The position numbers were made by a program, and so were the translations under genes. A DNA stretch of 64,000 nt from Oscillospiraceae bacterium (GTDB taxonomy: Bacteria > Bacillota > Clostridia > Oscillospirales > Acutalibacteraceae): NCBI GenBank assembly GCA_015065805.1, contig SVPN01000003.1:22202-86201 (forward strand), given 5' to 3'. Within the stretch, counting starts at the first letter, position 1. The number at the start of each line of letters is the position of its first letter. Below, one piece after another: positions 1 through 9,561 of the stretch. The notes beneath the pieces are model-generated. The model made no database searches. It was not told the origin of the DNA and worked only from the letters and a program-made list of their open reading frames with translations.

Positions 1-1
1 G

Positions 2-520
2 GCAATGGTGTTGGTGCTCGGTGCGGCGGTATACCTGAATTATTTTGTGGCATCCAATACACCGCTGACGGTTTCGACGGGAGAAGCAGAGAATGACGCA
101 GCGGTGACGACCACGACACAGCCGCTCGGAGAATCGGTGTTTGTGGCAGGGACAACAGCTCCTTCGCAGGAGGAAAGCTACTTTGATGCCGCCAGACGCA
201 ACCGTGCATCGGCACGGCAGGAGGCGTTGGACATTCTTAAGGATACCCTGCAAAACGTGAAGACCGACGAAGCGACACAGCAGGAAGCGATCGCGGCGGC
301 GGCAACGGTCGCGGCGGCAGTGGAGCAGGAGGATGCGATCGAGAGCCTTCTCAAAGCCAAGGGGTTTGAGGATTGCGTGGTGTATATCGAAAACGGCAAC
401 GCGTATGTGGCGGTGAAGGCGGCATCGCTTGAGCAGGCGCAAACCCTGCAGATCCTGCAGGTTGTCACATCGCAGTCTGCCGTGAAGGCGGATGCGGTCA
501 GCATCACGGCGGTGGAATAA
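2..520 (+). CDS. spoIIIAH: Stage III sporulation protein AH (SpoIIIAH), 5'-truncated by the window edge
   Basis: N-terminal TM remnant, Ala/Glu-rich helical region and C-terminal SpoIIIAH-like domain (GFEDCVVYIENGNAYVAVKAASLEQAQTLQILQVVTSQ); lies upstream of asp23/nusB as is common in Clostridia. Confidence 0.82.
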   Translation, partial: AMVLVLGAAVYLNYFVASNTPLTVSTGEAENDAAVTTTTQPLGESVFVAGTTAPSQEESYFDAARRNRASARQEALDILKDTLQNVKTDEATQQEAIAAAATVAAAVEQEDAIESLLKAKGFEDCVVYIENGNAYVAVKAASLEQAQTLQILQVVTSQSAVKADAVSITAVE

Positions 521-536
521 AAATATAAAAAAGCAG

Positions 537-565
537 TTGCGTTTGCGTAAAAAAGATGGTATACT
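537..565 (+). promoter_or_regulatory. Predicted sigma-A type promoter upstream of asp23 family gene
   Basis: TTGCGT - 17 nt - TATACT. Confidence 0.5.
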
Positions 566-605
566 ATGAATATATCATTATTTGCATAAAAGGGGGCGCT
601 CGTTT

Positions 606-980
606 ATGAGTGAACAAACCTACAAATCGACAGACGGCAGCTGCATCATTTCTCAGCAGGTGATCGCCACGATCGCGTGTAACGCCGCGCTTGAGGTGGA
701 CGGTGTGGCATCGATGGCTCAGCGTCCTATGAATCTTCGCGGTATGGTACAGTCAGCGGATATGCGTTCGGTGGCGGTGACCAGCAATGCCAATGAAACG
801 GTGCTGGATGTGTATGTCCACCCGAAAATGGATGCGCACATCCCCACAATGGCAGAAGCGATCCAGACGGCGGTCAAAACCGCTGTGCAATCGATGGCGG
901 GCAGCCCCGTGACCAAGGTCAACGTTCACGTGGCGCGCGCTCTCGCAGAACCTCAGACAACCGAACAGCAAGCCGAGTAA
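606..980 (+). CDS. Asp23/Gls24 family envelope stress response protein
   Basis: MSEQTYKSTDGSCIISQQVIATIACNAALEVDGVASM...VTKVNVHVARAL; RBS-like agggggc before ATG 606 (track start 582 is probably too early). Confidence 0.85.
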   Translation: MSEQTYKSTDGSCIISQQVIATIACNAALEVDGVASMAQRPMNLRGMVQSADMRSVAVTSNANETVLDVYVHPKMDAHIPTMAEAIQTAVKTAVQSMAGSPVTKVNVHVARALAEPQTTEQQAE

Positions 981-1038
981 ACCGTTGCTGATGCGATGTT
1001 CTGAGGAACCGTTGCCGGCACGATACAAGGCGAGGAAC

Positions 1039-1070
1039 AAAACCCTCCGCGATTCACGGAGGGTTTTCTT
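1039..1070 (+). terminator. Rho-independent terminator
   Basis: AAAACCCTCCG / CGGAGGGTTTT perfect 11-bp stem followed by tcttg. Confidence 0.7.
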
Positions 1071-1125
1071 GCTGTTACAGATCCAATGGACGATAAGAAT
1101 GTGAAAAGAAAGGTCGGAAAACCTT

Positions 1126-1542
1126 ATGGCACGCCGCAAATCCAGAGAACTGGCTTTTATTTTGCTTTTTGAACGTTGCTTTGACGAAACCGATATGCAG
1201 GATATCATCGACCGCGCAATAGAAGCGCGCGATATCGAGCCCGACGAGTTTGCTATCCGTCTGGCAAAGGGTGCCGATGAATATTATCTGCAGTCGGATG
1301 CCCTGATTGCCGAGCATTCGCATCGCTGGAGCAAGGACCGTCTTTCCAAGGTCGCGCTGGCGATTCTGCGTTTGGCGCTTTACGAGATGCAATACGTGGA
1401 GGAATCGCCCGTCAGCGTGGCGATCAACGAGGCGATCGAGCTTGCCAAAACCTACGGCGAGGAAGATGAACCCCCGTTTATCAACGGCATTTTGGGCGCT
1501 GTGGCGCGAAAAATGGGTGAAACCGTCGAGGGCGATGCGTGA
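1126..1542 (+). CDS. nusB: Transcription antitermination factor NusB
   Basis: MARRKSRELAFILLFERCF...INEAIELAKTYGEEDEPPFINGILGAVAR, classic NusB. Confidence 0.92.
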   Translation: MARRKSRELAFILLFERCFDETDMQDIIDRAIEARDIEPDEFAIRLAKGADEYYLQSDALIAEHSHRWSKDRLSKVALAILRLALYEMQYVEESPVSVAINEAIELAKTYGEEDEPPFINGILGAVARKMGETVEGDA

Positions 1543-2477
1543 TGACGGCTCTCGGACTGGACACCAGCAATTACACGACATCCGCGGCGATCTATCTTCC
1601 GCAAAGCGGACAACTCGTGCAACAAAAACAGCTCCTGCCCGTTCAGGAGGGACAGATGGGACTGCGTCAGAGTGATGCGCTGTTTCATCACGTTCGCCAG
1701 CTGCCCGATATTGTCGAGCGGCTTCGCGCGCAGTGCGATGCACCCATCACCTGCATCGGCGCGTCTGACCGTCCTCAGCAAACAGACGGCTCGTATATGC
1801 CCTGCTTTTTAGCGGGCATCGGTGCGGCACGTCAGCTTGCCGCGGTGCTCGGTGTGCCGTGCTACCGTTTCACCCATCAGCAGGGACATGTGGCGGCGGC
1901 ACTGTACGGCACGGGTCATCTTGATTGGATGAAGACGCGTTTTTTCGCGTTTCACGTGTCGGGCGGTACGACCGATGCACTTCTTGTGGAACCCGATGAA
2001 AACGAACTGATCCGTTGTCGCGTGGTTGCTCACTCGCTTGACCTGAAAGCGGGACAGCTGGTTGACCGCGTCGGCGGTATGCTTGGTCTTCGTTTTCCTG
2101 CAGGCCCCGCGTTGGAGGCGTTGGCGCTTCAGGCAAGCGGTGCGTATAAACCGCGGGCGAGCACGGACGGGATGAACTGTCACCTGTCGGGTGTGCAGAA
2201 TCAGTGTGAGCGTATGCTCAGGGACGGTGCCCCGAAAGAAGAGGTGGCACTGTTTTGCCTGAAAAGTATTGAAGCGGCGTTGATCTCGATGACCGAAGCG
2301 CTGTTTTCGGCGTACGGAGAATTGCCGCTTGTGTATGCGGGCGGCGTGATGTCGAACTCGTTGCTGAAGGCGTCGCTTTCCTTACGGTTCGGCGGTGCTT
2401 TTGCCGACCCGGTGTATTCGGCGGATAATGCGGCGGGGATAGCCGTGTTGACCGCGATAAAGGATGAAGACCGATGA
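1539..2477 (+). CDS. TsaD/YgjD-like M22 family paralog (function uncertain)
   Basis: LGLDTSNYTTSAAIY, FTHQQGHVAAALYG (metal-binding-like HxxxH), HVSGGTTDALLVE, VDRVGGMLGLRFPAGPALEALA; overlaps nusB and xseA by 4 nt each. Confidence 0.75.
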   Translation: MMTALGLDTSNYTTSAAIYLPQSGQLVQQKQLLPVQEGQMGLRQSDALFHHVRQLPDIVERLRAQCDAPITCIGASDRPQQTDGSYMPCFLAGIGAARQLAAVLGVPCYRFTHQQGHVAAALYGTGHLDWMKTRFFAFHVSGGTTDALLVEPDENELIRCRVVAHSLDLKAGQLVDRVGGMLGLRFPAGPALEALALQASGAYKPRASTDGMNCHLSGVQNQCERMLRDGAPKEEVALFCLKSIEAALISMTEALFSAYGELPLVYAGGVMSNSLLKASLSLRFGGAFADPVYSADNAAGIAVLTAIKDEDR

Positions 2478-3661
2478 AGGTTATTTCAATATCACAACTG
2501 AATCATTATGTGAAGTCGCTTCTGGAGCAGGATCGCAACATCGCGTCGGTGTATATCGGCGGCGAGATCAGCAACTTTACCAATCATTATAAATCGGGAC
2601 ATCTGTATATGTCTTTGAAGGATGAGAATGCGTTGGTGCGGGCGGTGATGTTCCGCGGTGCGGCATCCAAGCTGACCTTTACTCCCGAAAACGGTATGAA
2701 GGTCATTGTCAAAGCGCGCGTGTCGCTGTATGAAAAGGACGGCTCATATCAGCTGTATATCGATTCGATGCAGCCCGACGGTGTCGGTGCTTTGCAGATC
2801 GCGTTTGAACAACTGAAAAAGAAATTAGCGGCAGAGGGCTTGTTTGATGAAGCCCATAAGCGTCCGCTTGTGCGCTATCCGCGTACGGTCGGCGTCATCA
2901 CGTCACCGACGGGTGCGGCAGTGCGCGATATTTTGAATGTGCTCGGCAGACGCTATCCTCTTGCAAAGGTGCTGTTTGCTCCCGTATTGGTGCAGGGCGA
3001 CGGTGCGCCGCCGCAGATCGTGGATGCGATCAACCGTGTTAACGCGATCGCGGATGTCGATGTGATCATTGTCGGCAGAGGCGGCGGTTCGCTGGAAGAG
3101 TTGTGGGCGTTTAACGATGAGCGGGTGGCACGGGCGGTGTATGCGTCGCGTGTGCCCGTTATTTCGGCGGTCGGACACGAAACCGATTTCACCATCTGCG
3201 ATTTTGCGGCAGATCTTCGTGCTCCCACGCCGTCTGCGGCGGCGGAGCTTGCCGTGCCCGATACGCAGGCGTTGCTTCAGACACTGCGAGCAGGTGCCGA
3301 TCATTGTGAGCAGCTGATTCGCCGCGCTATTGAAAGAGAACATCACCGTTTGAAGGTGCTCAGTGAGAAGCGTTGCCTTCGTTCACCGCTGTTTTACGTG
3401 GAAGAACGGCAGATGCGACTGGATATGCTCACGCAGGCGCTCACGAATGCGGCAGGAAAAGCCGTTCACCGTGAATCTCAGCGGTTAGCGGCGGATGCCG
3501 CCAAGCTTGACGCGTTAAGTCCGCTGAAGGTGCTCGGACGCGGCTATGCGATCCCGTACAAGGACGGCGAAGTCCTTGCGGGTGTGCACGATGCGCAGGC
3601 GGGGGACAGATTAACAATACGGCTGTGCGACGGCGAGTTAGCCTGCACGGTAGAAGGATAA
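2474..3661 (+). CDS. xseA: Exodeoxyribonuclease VII large subunit
   Basis: ISQLNHYVKSLLEQDRNIASVYIGGEISNFTNHYKSGHLYMSLKDE...GRGGGSLEELWAFNDE...ISAVGHETDFTICDFAADLRAPTPSAAAE. Confidence 0.95.
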   Translation: MKVISISQLNHYVKSLLEQDRNIASVYIGGEISNFTNHYKSGHLYMSLKDENALVRAVMFRGAASKLTFTPENGMKVIVKARVSLYEKDGSYQLYIDSMQPDGVGALQIAFEQLKKKLAAEGLFDEAHKRPLVRYPRTVGVITSPTGAAVRDILNVLGRRYPLAKVLFAPVLVQGDGAPPQIVDAINRVNAIADVDVIIVGRGGGSLEELWAFNDERVARAVYASRVPVISAVGHETDFTICDFAADLRAPTPSAAAELAVPDTQALLQTLRAGADHCEQLIRRAIEREHHRLKVLSEKRCLRSPLFYVEERQMRLDMLTQALTNAAGKAVHRESQRLAADAAKLDALSPLKVLGRGYAIPYKDGEVLAGVHDAQAGDRLTIRLCDGELACTVEG

Positions 3662-3664
3662 GGT

Positions 3665-3931
3665 GTGAACAGTATGGCATCGATTACATTTGAACAGGCG
3701 ATGACGCGTCTGGAGCAGATCGTCGCAACCCTGGAGAGCGGACGTTGTTCGCTGGACGATTCGATGAAATTATTTGAAGAAGGCGCCAAGCTGACGGGCT
3801 TTTGTCAGAAGGCATTGCAATCCGCAGAGCAGAAGATCGTCAAGCTGACATCGGCGGAAAGCGGCGAAGGGGAACAATTATCGGTTCCCGAAGACACCAC
3901 ACAATCGATGGGAGAAGCACTCAGCGATTGA
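3665..3931 (+). CDS. xseB: Exodeoxyribonuclease VII small subunit
   Basis: TFEQAMTRLEQIVATLESGRCSLDDSMKLFEEGAKLTGFCQKAL; adjacent to xseA. Confidence 0.92.
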   Translation: MNSMASITFEQAMTRLEQIVATLESGRCSLDDSMKLFEEGAKLTGFCQKALQSAEQKIVKLTSAESGEGEQLSVPEDTTQSMGEALSD

Positions 3932-3942
3932 TCTCCTGAGAG

Positions 3943-4845
3943 GTGAAAAGAATGGGACTCTATTCTCCGACAATGCAACGGTATCTTGAGCTGATCGAGA
4001 ACGAGCTTGAAGACGCGATGCCGTCGGTATTTGTAAAACAGAAAACGGTCTGCGAGGCAATGCGCTATGCCTGTGCGGCGGGCGGTAAGCGTCTGCGTCC
4101 GATGCTGGTGCTTAGCTTTGCGGCGCTTTGCGGCGGCGATGTTCACGCGGCGGTACCGTATGCGTGCGCAATGGAAATGATCCATTGCTATTCCTTGGTA
4201 CACGATGATCTGCCGTGTATGGATAACAGCCTGCTTCGTCGCGGTCGCCCGTCCACCTTTGCCGAATACGGTGAGGATATGGCACTTTTGGCGGGCGACG
4301 GCTTACTGACACGTGCATTTGAATGGGGATTGAATGCGGATAATGTCGCGCTTGTCGGCGAGTGCAAGGCTGTCAGGGCGTTGCGCTTGCTTGCCGATGC
4401 CGCGGGTATCTACGGAATGGTCGGCGGACAGACGATCGATCTTGAAAGCGAAGGACAAGCAATCGACCTTGCCACTTTGCAGGAGCTGCAGGAGGGCAAG
4501 ACGGGTGCGTTGTTGCAGGCATCCTGCGAAATGGGTGCGGTGCTCGGCGGCGGCGGGGAAGAACAGCAAAAAGCCGCCGCGACATTCGGCGCGGCACTCG
4601 GCCGTGCGTTTCAGATCGTGGACGATATTCTGGATGTTACGGCAAGTGAGGAACAGCTCGGCAAGCCGGTGGGTGCCGATGAAGATAACGAAAAGGTAAC
4701 GTATGTTTCATTGCTCGGGCTTGACGGCGCCAAAGCGCTTGCCGACGAGCAAACCGCCAAGGCACTTGAGGCACTTGGTGTCTTCGGTGAACAGGCAGAG
4801 GAGCTTCGTGTGCTTACGAAGGCGTTGCTCACAAGAAACGCGTGA
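3943..4845 (+). CDS. ispA: Polyprenyl (farnesyl/geranyl) diphosphate synthase
   Basis: GGKRLRPMLVL, HCYSLVHDDLPCMDN (FARM), FQIVDDILDV (SARM); next to xseAB and dxs. Confidence 0.9.
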   Translation: MKRMGLYSPTMQRYLELIENELEDAMPSVFVKQKTVCEAMRYACAAGGKRLRPMLVLSFAALCGGDVHAAVPYACAMEMIHCYSLVHDDLPCMDNSLLRRGRPSTFAEYGEDMALLAGDGLLTRAFEWGLNADNVALVGECKAVRALRLLADAAGIYGMVGGQTIDLESEGQAIDLATLQELQEGKTGALLQASCEMGAVLGGGGEEQQKAAATFGAALGRAFQIVDDILDVTASEEQLGKPVGADEDNEKVTYVSLLGLDGAKALADEQTAKALEALGVFGEQAEELRVLTKALLTRNA

Positions 4846-4866
4846 TATGAGGATGTCAAAAGGAGG

Positions 4867-5349
4867 ATGCAGATGAAAGCGCTGTTTGAGAATTCTGTGT
4901 TATTATCCGCGATTCTCGGCTGGTTTGTAGCACAGACTTTAAAGGTTATTATTCATATAATCAAAACAAAATCCTTTGATCCCGAGCGTCTGCACGGCGC
5001 GGGCGGTATGCCCAGCTCGCATTCGTGTATGGTGACGGCGATGACCATTGCGACGGCAATGACCGACGGCGTCAACTCCACGATGTTTGCCCTGGCAATG
5101 GTGTTTTCCTTTGTCACGCTGTATGATGCGATGGGGGTTCGCTGGCAGGCGGGACTTCACGCAAAGGTGCTCAACCGCGTCAAACGCGAAACGAAGGAGC
5201 TTAAAGAAAACGAGGATATGCGTGACGGCGTTAAGGATGAGGAATACGAAGAGATCGAGGATCTCAAGGAATTCATCGGTCACCGACCGATGGAGGTGCT
5301 GGTCGGCGTGTTGCTCGGCATTATGATCGCGATGTTTGTGTGTTTGTAA
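4867..5349 (+). CDS. Divergent PAP2 family protein (YuiD-like)
   Basis: LLSAILGWFVAQTLKVI...GGMPSSHSCMVTAM...YDAMGVRWQAGLHAKVLNR. Confidence 0.85.
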   Translation: MQMKALFENSVLLSAILGWFVAQTLKVIIHIIKTKSFDPERLHGAGGMPSSHSCMVTAMTIATAMTDGVNSTMFALAMVFSFVTLYDAMGVRWQAGLHAKVLNRVKRETKELKENEDMRDGVKDEEYEEIEDLKEFIGHRPMEVLVGVLLGIMIAMFVCL

Positions 5350-5355
5350 AGGAAG

Positions 5356-7431
5356 TTGTGTTTTATGTCGGAACAAAAGAACTATTTGGAAATGATTAAA
5401 ACACCGGCGGATGTTAAATCGCTGTCCGATCAGGAGTTGACGGAGCTTGCTTCGCAGGTGCGTAAGACTTTGATTGAAACGGTCGCCGAAAACGGCGGTC
5501 ACCTCTCTTCCAACTTAGGGGCGGTGGAGCTGACAGTGGCGATGCACCGCGTGTTTGATCTCGAACAGGATCAGATCGTGTTTGACGTCGGACACCAGTG
5601 CTATACGCACAAATTGCTGACGGGGCGTTACGACCGTTTTCATACCCTGCGCCGCCTTGACGGGATGTCCGGCTTTCCGTCTCCCAAGGAAAGTCCCTAC
5701 GATGTGTTCATCGCCGGTCACAGCAGTACCGCTGTGTCGGCGGCAAACGGTCTTGCCAAGGCAAAATCGCTTTTAGGCGAGGAGGGGCACGTGCTTGCCG
5801 TTGTCGGTGACGGTGCGATGACGGGCGGCTTGTTTTATGAGGGACTGAGCAATGCGGGGCGTTCTCACGACAAGCTGATCATCATTATGAACGACAACCG
5901 TATGTCCATCAACGGCAATGTCGGCTTTGTGGCGCGTCATCTGTCGCGTATGCGCTCCCGCCCGCGCTATGTCCGCTTTAAGCGGAATTTCGGAAGCGGT
6001 CTGCGGAAGATTCCGCTGGTCGGCAAACCGACGTTCCGCCTGCTGATGGGCATCAAGACCATTTTAAAAGATAAGCTGTATCGCAGCAGTTCAATGTTTG
6101 AGGATATGGGGTATTACTATCTCGGCCCTGTGGACGGTCACAACATCCGTGAACTGACCTTGGCGCTGGAAGCGGCGAAGGATATCAATCAGCCCGTCCT
6201 GCTTCACGTGGATACCGTCAAAGGAAAGGGCTATTCCTATGCGGAGCGCAACCCCGATATTTATCACGGCATCGGTCGGTTTGATATGGCGACCGGTCAG
6301 CCGCCTTCCGCGCATCCGACCTTTTCGAAGGTATTCGGCGAACAGGTGATGGAGCTGATGGAGGACGACCGCCTTTGCGTGATCACGGCGGCGATGACCG
6401 ACGGCACGGGATTGACGCAGGTTGCCCGGCAATATCCGAAACGGTGTTTTGATGTCGGCATTGCCGAGGAACACGCGGTAACGTTTGCGTCGGGTCTGGC
6501 ACAAAACGGTATGACGCCGGTTTTTGCCGTATATTCCACGTTTTTACAGCGTAGCTTTGACCAATTGATCAACGACACCTCGATCATCAACAGTCACATT
6601 GTGCTGGCGATCGACCGTGCGGGTGTCGTGCCCGATGACGGCGAGACTCATCAGGGCATTTTTGATGTGCCGATGCTCAATCTGATCCCGCGTGCTACGG
6701 TGTATGCACCGTGTTGCTTTGAGGAGTTCAAGGTACAGCTGCGTCAGGCGATTTATGATGTGGACGGCATTGCCGCCGTGCGCTACCCAAAAGGCGGCGA
6801 GGGACTTGTGCCGTCGAATTTCAAGCCGGATTATCAACCGTTTACGTGGTACCGTTCGCGCCGTTCCGAGGTGCTTCTTGTCACCTACGGACGCCTGTTC
6901 GGTCACGTGCTGACGGCGGCAAACGAGCTTGCCAAGGACGGACAGTTTGTATCGGTGCTCAAGCTCAACCGCATCAAGCCTATCGATCCGTCCTGTATCC
7001 GCGTAGCGTTGACGTATTTCCGCGTGATCTTCTTTGAAGAGGGCAGTCGCCACGGCGGTGTCGGCGAATTGTTCGGCGAGATGCTTGCGGAGAACAATTT
7101 TGCCCGTTCGTATGAATTGCACGCCATCGACCGCTTTATTCCTGCGTGCTCGGTCGAAGAGGGTCTGCATCTGGTCGGTCTGGATGTGGACGGCATTGTG
7201 GCGGCAGTGAAGGAAACGCCGCACGAGCCGTATCTGAATGAATTTGATCAGCTCACGCAAACGGCAGAGCCCGAAGTGGAGTTTGACCCCGCCGAGGAAG
7301 CGGTGCCCGAGGTGCCCGAGGAGAATCCTGATCCAACCGAGGAACAGCAGACGACGGAATCCGAACAGGAAGAGGAAACCGAGGAGTCTCAGGCAGAGCA
7401 GAAACCGCAAGAGGAGAAGAACGATGAGTGA
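5356..7431 (+). CDS. dxs: 1-deoxy-D-xylulose-5-phosphate synthase with an acidic C-terminal extension
   Basis: GGHLSSNLGAVELTVAMHRVFD, DVGHQCYTHKLLTGR, GDGAMTGG, AIDRAGVVPDDGETHQGIFDV; a more likely start is ATG 5365; about 60-residue Glu/Pro-rich tail. Confidence 0.94.
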   Translation: MCFMSEQKNYLEMIKTPADVKSLSDQELTELASQVRKTLIETVAENGGHLSSNLGAVELTVAMHRVFDLEQDQIVFDVGHQCYTHKLLTGRYDRFHTLRRLDGMSGFPSPKESPYDVFIAGHSSTAVSAANGLAKAKSLLGEEGHVLAVVGDGAMTGGLFYEGLSNAGRSHDKLIIIMNDNRMSINGNVGFVARHLSRMRSRPRYVRFKRNFGSGLRKIPLVGKPTFRLLMGIKTILKDKLYRSSSMFEDMGYYYLGPVDGHNIRELTLALEAAKDINQPVLLHVDTVKGKGYSYAERNPDIYHGIGRFDMATGQPPSAHPTFSKVFGEQVMELMEDDRLCVITAAMTDGTGLTQVARQYPKRCFDVGIAEEHAVTFASGLAQNGMTPVFAVYSTFLQRSFDQLINDTSIINSHIVLAIDRAGVVPDDGETHQGIFDVPMLNLIPRATVYAPCCFEEFKVQLRQAIYDVDGIAAVRYPKGGEGLVPSNFKPDYQPFTWYRSRRSEVLLVTYGRLFGHVLTAANELAKDGQFVSVLKLNRIKPIDPSCIRVALTYFRVIFFEEGSRHGGVGELFGEMLAENNFARSYELHAIDRFIPACSVEEGLHLVGLDVDGIVAAVKETPHEPYLNEFDQLTQTAEPEVEFDPAEEAVPEVPEENPDPTEEQQTTESEQEEETEESQAEQKPQEEKNDE

Positions 7432-8242
7432 CACAATGCGTCTGGATGCCGCGATGGTTGCAAAAGGACTGTGCGGCGGACGCGATAAAGCGAAGAGCCT
7501 GATCGCAGGCGGCCACGTGTCTGTCAACGGAAGAACCGTTACCAAAGCGTCTGTGTCGGTGTCAGCGGAGGATGTTCTTGCGTGCAATGTTCGTGAACGC
7601 TTTGTCGGTCGCGGCGGCGAAAAGCTGCTCAAGGTGATCGAGCAGATGCCGCTTTCGGTGAAAGGGCTGTGCTGTGCCGATATCGGTGCATCCACGGGCG
7701 GTTTTACGGACTGTCTTCTACAGCACGGTGCTTCCAAGGTCTACGCCATCGATGTCGGACACGGTCAGCTTGCCGCTTCGCTTCGGGAGGATGCCCGCGT
7801 GGTGTGTATGGAAGGCACGGATGTGCGGGATGCAGACGCGGTCGGTCGGTGTATTCCGAGCGGCAGTCTGGATCTGTGCACGGTGGATGTGTCGTTTATT
7901 TCGCTGACGGCTGTGTGGGACAGTATCGTATCGCTTCTGCGTCCCGACGGCAAGGTCGTGTGTCTGATCAAGCCGCAGTTTGAGGCGGGACGAAGTGCCC
8001 TGTCCAAACGCGGTGTTGTCAAAAATGAAAAAGATCATATCCGCGTCTTGCAGATGTTGCAATGCTTCTGGCAGGAACGCGGATTCGGTATGGAGTATGT
8101 GTCCGAATCGCCCATTCGCGGCGGAGAGGGCAATGTGGAATATGTCGCTGTGCTGACCGCATCGGCGCAGAGAGCGTCATTTTCCCCGGCGCAGGTTGTC
8201 AAAAGCGCCTTTGACCATTTTAAGAAGGAGGGCTCACCGTGA
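7424..8242 (+). CDS. tlyA: TlyA family RNA methyltransferase (S4 domain + FtsJ-like MTase)
   Basis: MRLDAAMVAKGLCGGRDKAKSLIAGGHVSVNG (S4), ADIGASTGGFTDCLLQHGASKVYAIDVGHGQL; start set at ATG 7424 overlapping dxs. Confidence 0.9.
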   Translation: MSDTMRLDAAMVAKGLCGGRDKAKSLIAGGHVSVNGRTVTKASVSVSAEDVLACNVRERFVGRGGEKLLKVIEQMPLSVKGLCCADIGASTGGFTDCLLQHGASKVYAIDVGHGQLAASLREDARVVCMEGTDVRDADAVGRCIPSGSLDLCTVDVSFISLTAVWDSIVSLLRPDGKVVCLIKPQFEAGRSALSKRGVVKNEKDHIRVLQMLQCFWQERGFGMEYVSESPIRGGEGNVEYVAVLTASAQRASFSPAQVVKSAFDHFKKEGSP

Positions 8243-9063
8243 GGGTAGCCTATGTGTTTAACCGTGCCGCAGGCGGGGCAACCGAAGCGGCACCGCTTCT
8301 GGAAAAGGCTCTGCGCGATATCGGTGTGGAGCTGTTGCCGATGTCGTGGCAGGACGGACCGCTTTTGGAAGAGGATGCCTCGATTTTAGCATCCTGCGAT
8401 GCGGCGGTGGTACTCGGCGGTGACGGATCCATGATCCATATTGCCAAAATTGCCGCCTTTTACGATGTCCCCGTATTGGGAGTCAACGGTGGTACGGTCG
8501 GATTTATGGCGGGTTTGGAAATGAACCAATTAGACCGTTTGCCGTGCCTGATTCAGGGACAGTATTCCGTTGAACCCCGTATGATGTTAGAGGTGACGGT
8601 AACCCGTCCGAACGAAACACAGACCTTTACGGCACTCAATGAGGCGGTCGTATCGCACGGACAGCTGTCTCGCCTGATCACCTTAGAGGTGACAAGCGGC
8701 GGCAAAACCGTTACGACCTACCGTGCGGACGGTGTGATCGTCGCGACACCGACGGGTTCTACCGCCTATTCGTTATCGGCGGGTGGACCTGTGGTCGATC
8801 CCGAGCTCAACTGTATGTTGCTCACACCCATCTGTCCTCACGCGATGCACACGCGACCGTTGCTGTTTTCGGACGGAGCGTCGCTGACGATCCGTGCGAC
8901 CTCGGAAGCCTATCTCACAGTGGATTCCGAGCAGGCAGTGCCGCTGTCACCGGAGGATACCGTGACGGTGCGCAGACATCCGCGGGATGCGCGTTTGATC
9001 ACTCTCAAAGAGGACAACGCGTTTTATGAGATTCTGACACAAAAACTGATCGACAGAAGATAA
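8239..9063 (+). CDS. nadK: NAD kinase
   Basis: VVLGGDGSMIHIAKIAAFYDVPVLGVNGGTVGFMAGLE, YRADGVIVATPTGSTAYSLSAGGPVV; GTG start. Confidence 0.93.
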   Translation: MRVAYVFNRAAGGATEAAPLLEKALRDIGVELLPMSWQDGPLLEEDASILASCDAAVVLGGDGSMIHIAKIAAFYDVPVLGVNGGTVGFMAGLEMNQLDRLPCLIQGQYSVEPRMMLEVTVTRPNETQTFTALNEAVVSHGQLSRLITLEVTSGGKTVTTYRADGVIVATPTGSTAYSLSAGGPVVDPELNCMLLTPICPHAMHTRPLLFSDGASLTIRATSEAYLTVDSEQAVPLSPEDTVTVRRHPRDARLITLKEDNAFYEILTQKLIDRR

Positions 9064-9074
9064 GAGGGAATACA

Positions 9075-9530
9075 ATGAAATCCAAACGTCAGGAAGCCCT
9101 GCTGGAGATTATCCGCCGCGAGCGGATCGATACGCAGGAGGAATTGACCAATGCGTTGCGAGAAGCAGGGTTTTCCGTAACGCAGGCTACGGTTTCGCGC
9201 GATATCAAGGAGTTGCGCCTGATCAAAACGCTCGGAGAAGACGGCCGCTATCATTATGCGGCGGTGCGGTCTGCTTCAAGCGAAGAGGTGTCCACCAAGC
9301 TGCAGACGCTGTTCCGCGATGCCGTGCGTACGGTGGATCATGCGTGCAATATGGTTGTTGTCAAATGCCTTTCGGGTACGGCGGGAGCAGTGTGCGCGGC
9401 GGTGGATTCGATGGAGCTTCCGTCGGTTGTCGGCACGCTTGCGGGAGATGATACCGTAATGATCGTGGCACGAACCGAACCCGATGCGTTGCGTTTGTCG
9501 CGCACATTGAAAGATCTGACCTTGGATTGA
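9075..9530 (+). CDS. argR: Arginine repressor ArgR
   Basis: MKSKRQEALLEIIRRERIDTQEELTNALREAGFSVTQATVSRDIKELRLIK...GDDTVMIVARTE. Confidence 0.92.
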   Translation: MKSKRQEALLEIIRRERIDTQEELTNALREAGFSVTQATVSRDIKELRLIKTLGEDGRYHYAAVRSASSEEVSTKLQTLFRDAVRTVDHACNMVVVKCLSGTAGAVCAAVDSMELPSVVGTLAGDDTVMIVARTEPDALRLSRTLKDLTLD

Positions 9531-9561
9531 TATTAATAATGTATATAAAGGGGGTGTTCGT

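Noticed and set aside
6544-7737. 397-aa minus-strand ORF antisense to dxs/tlyA
   Set aside because: Shadow ORF; low-complexity Leu/Arg run is the complement of the acidic Dxs tail
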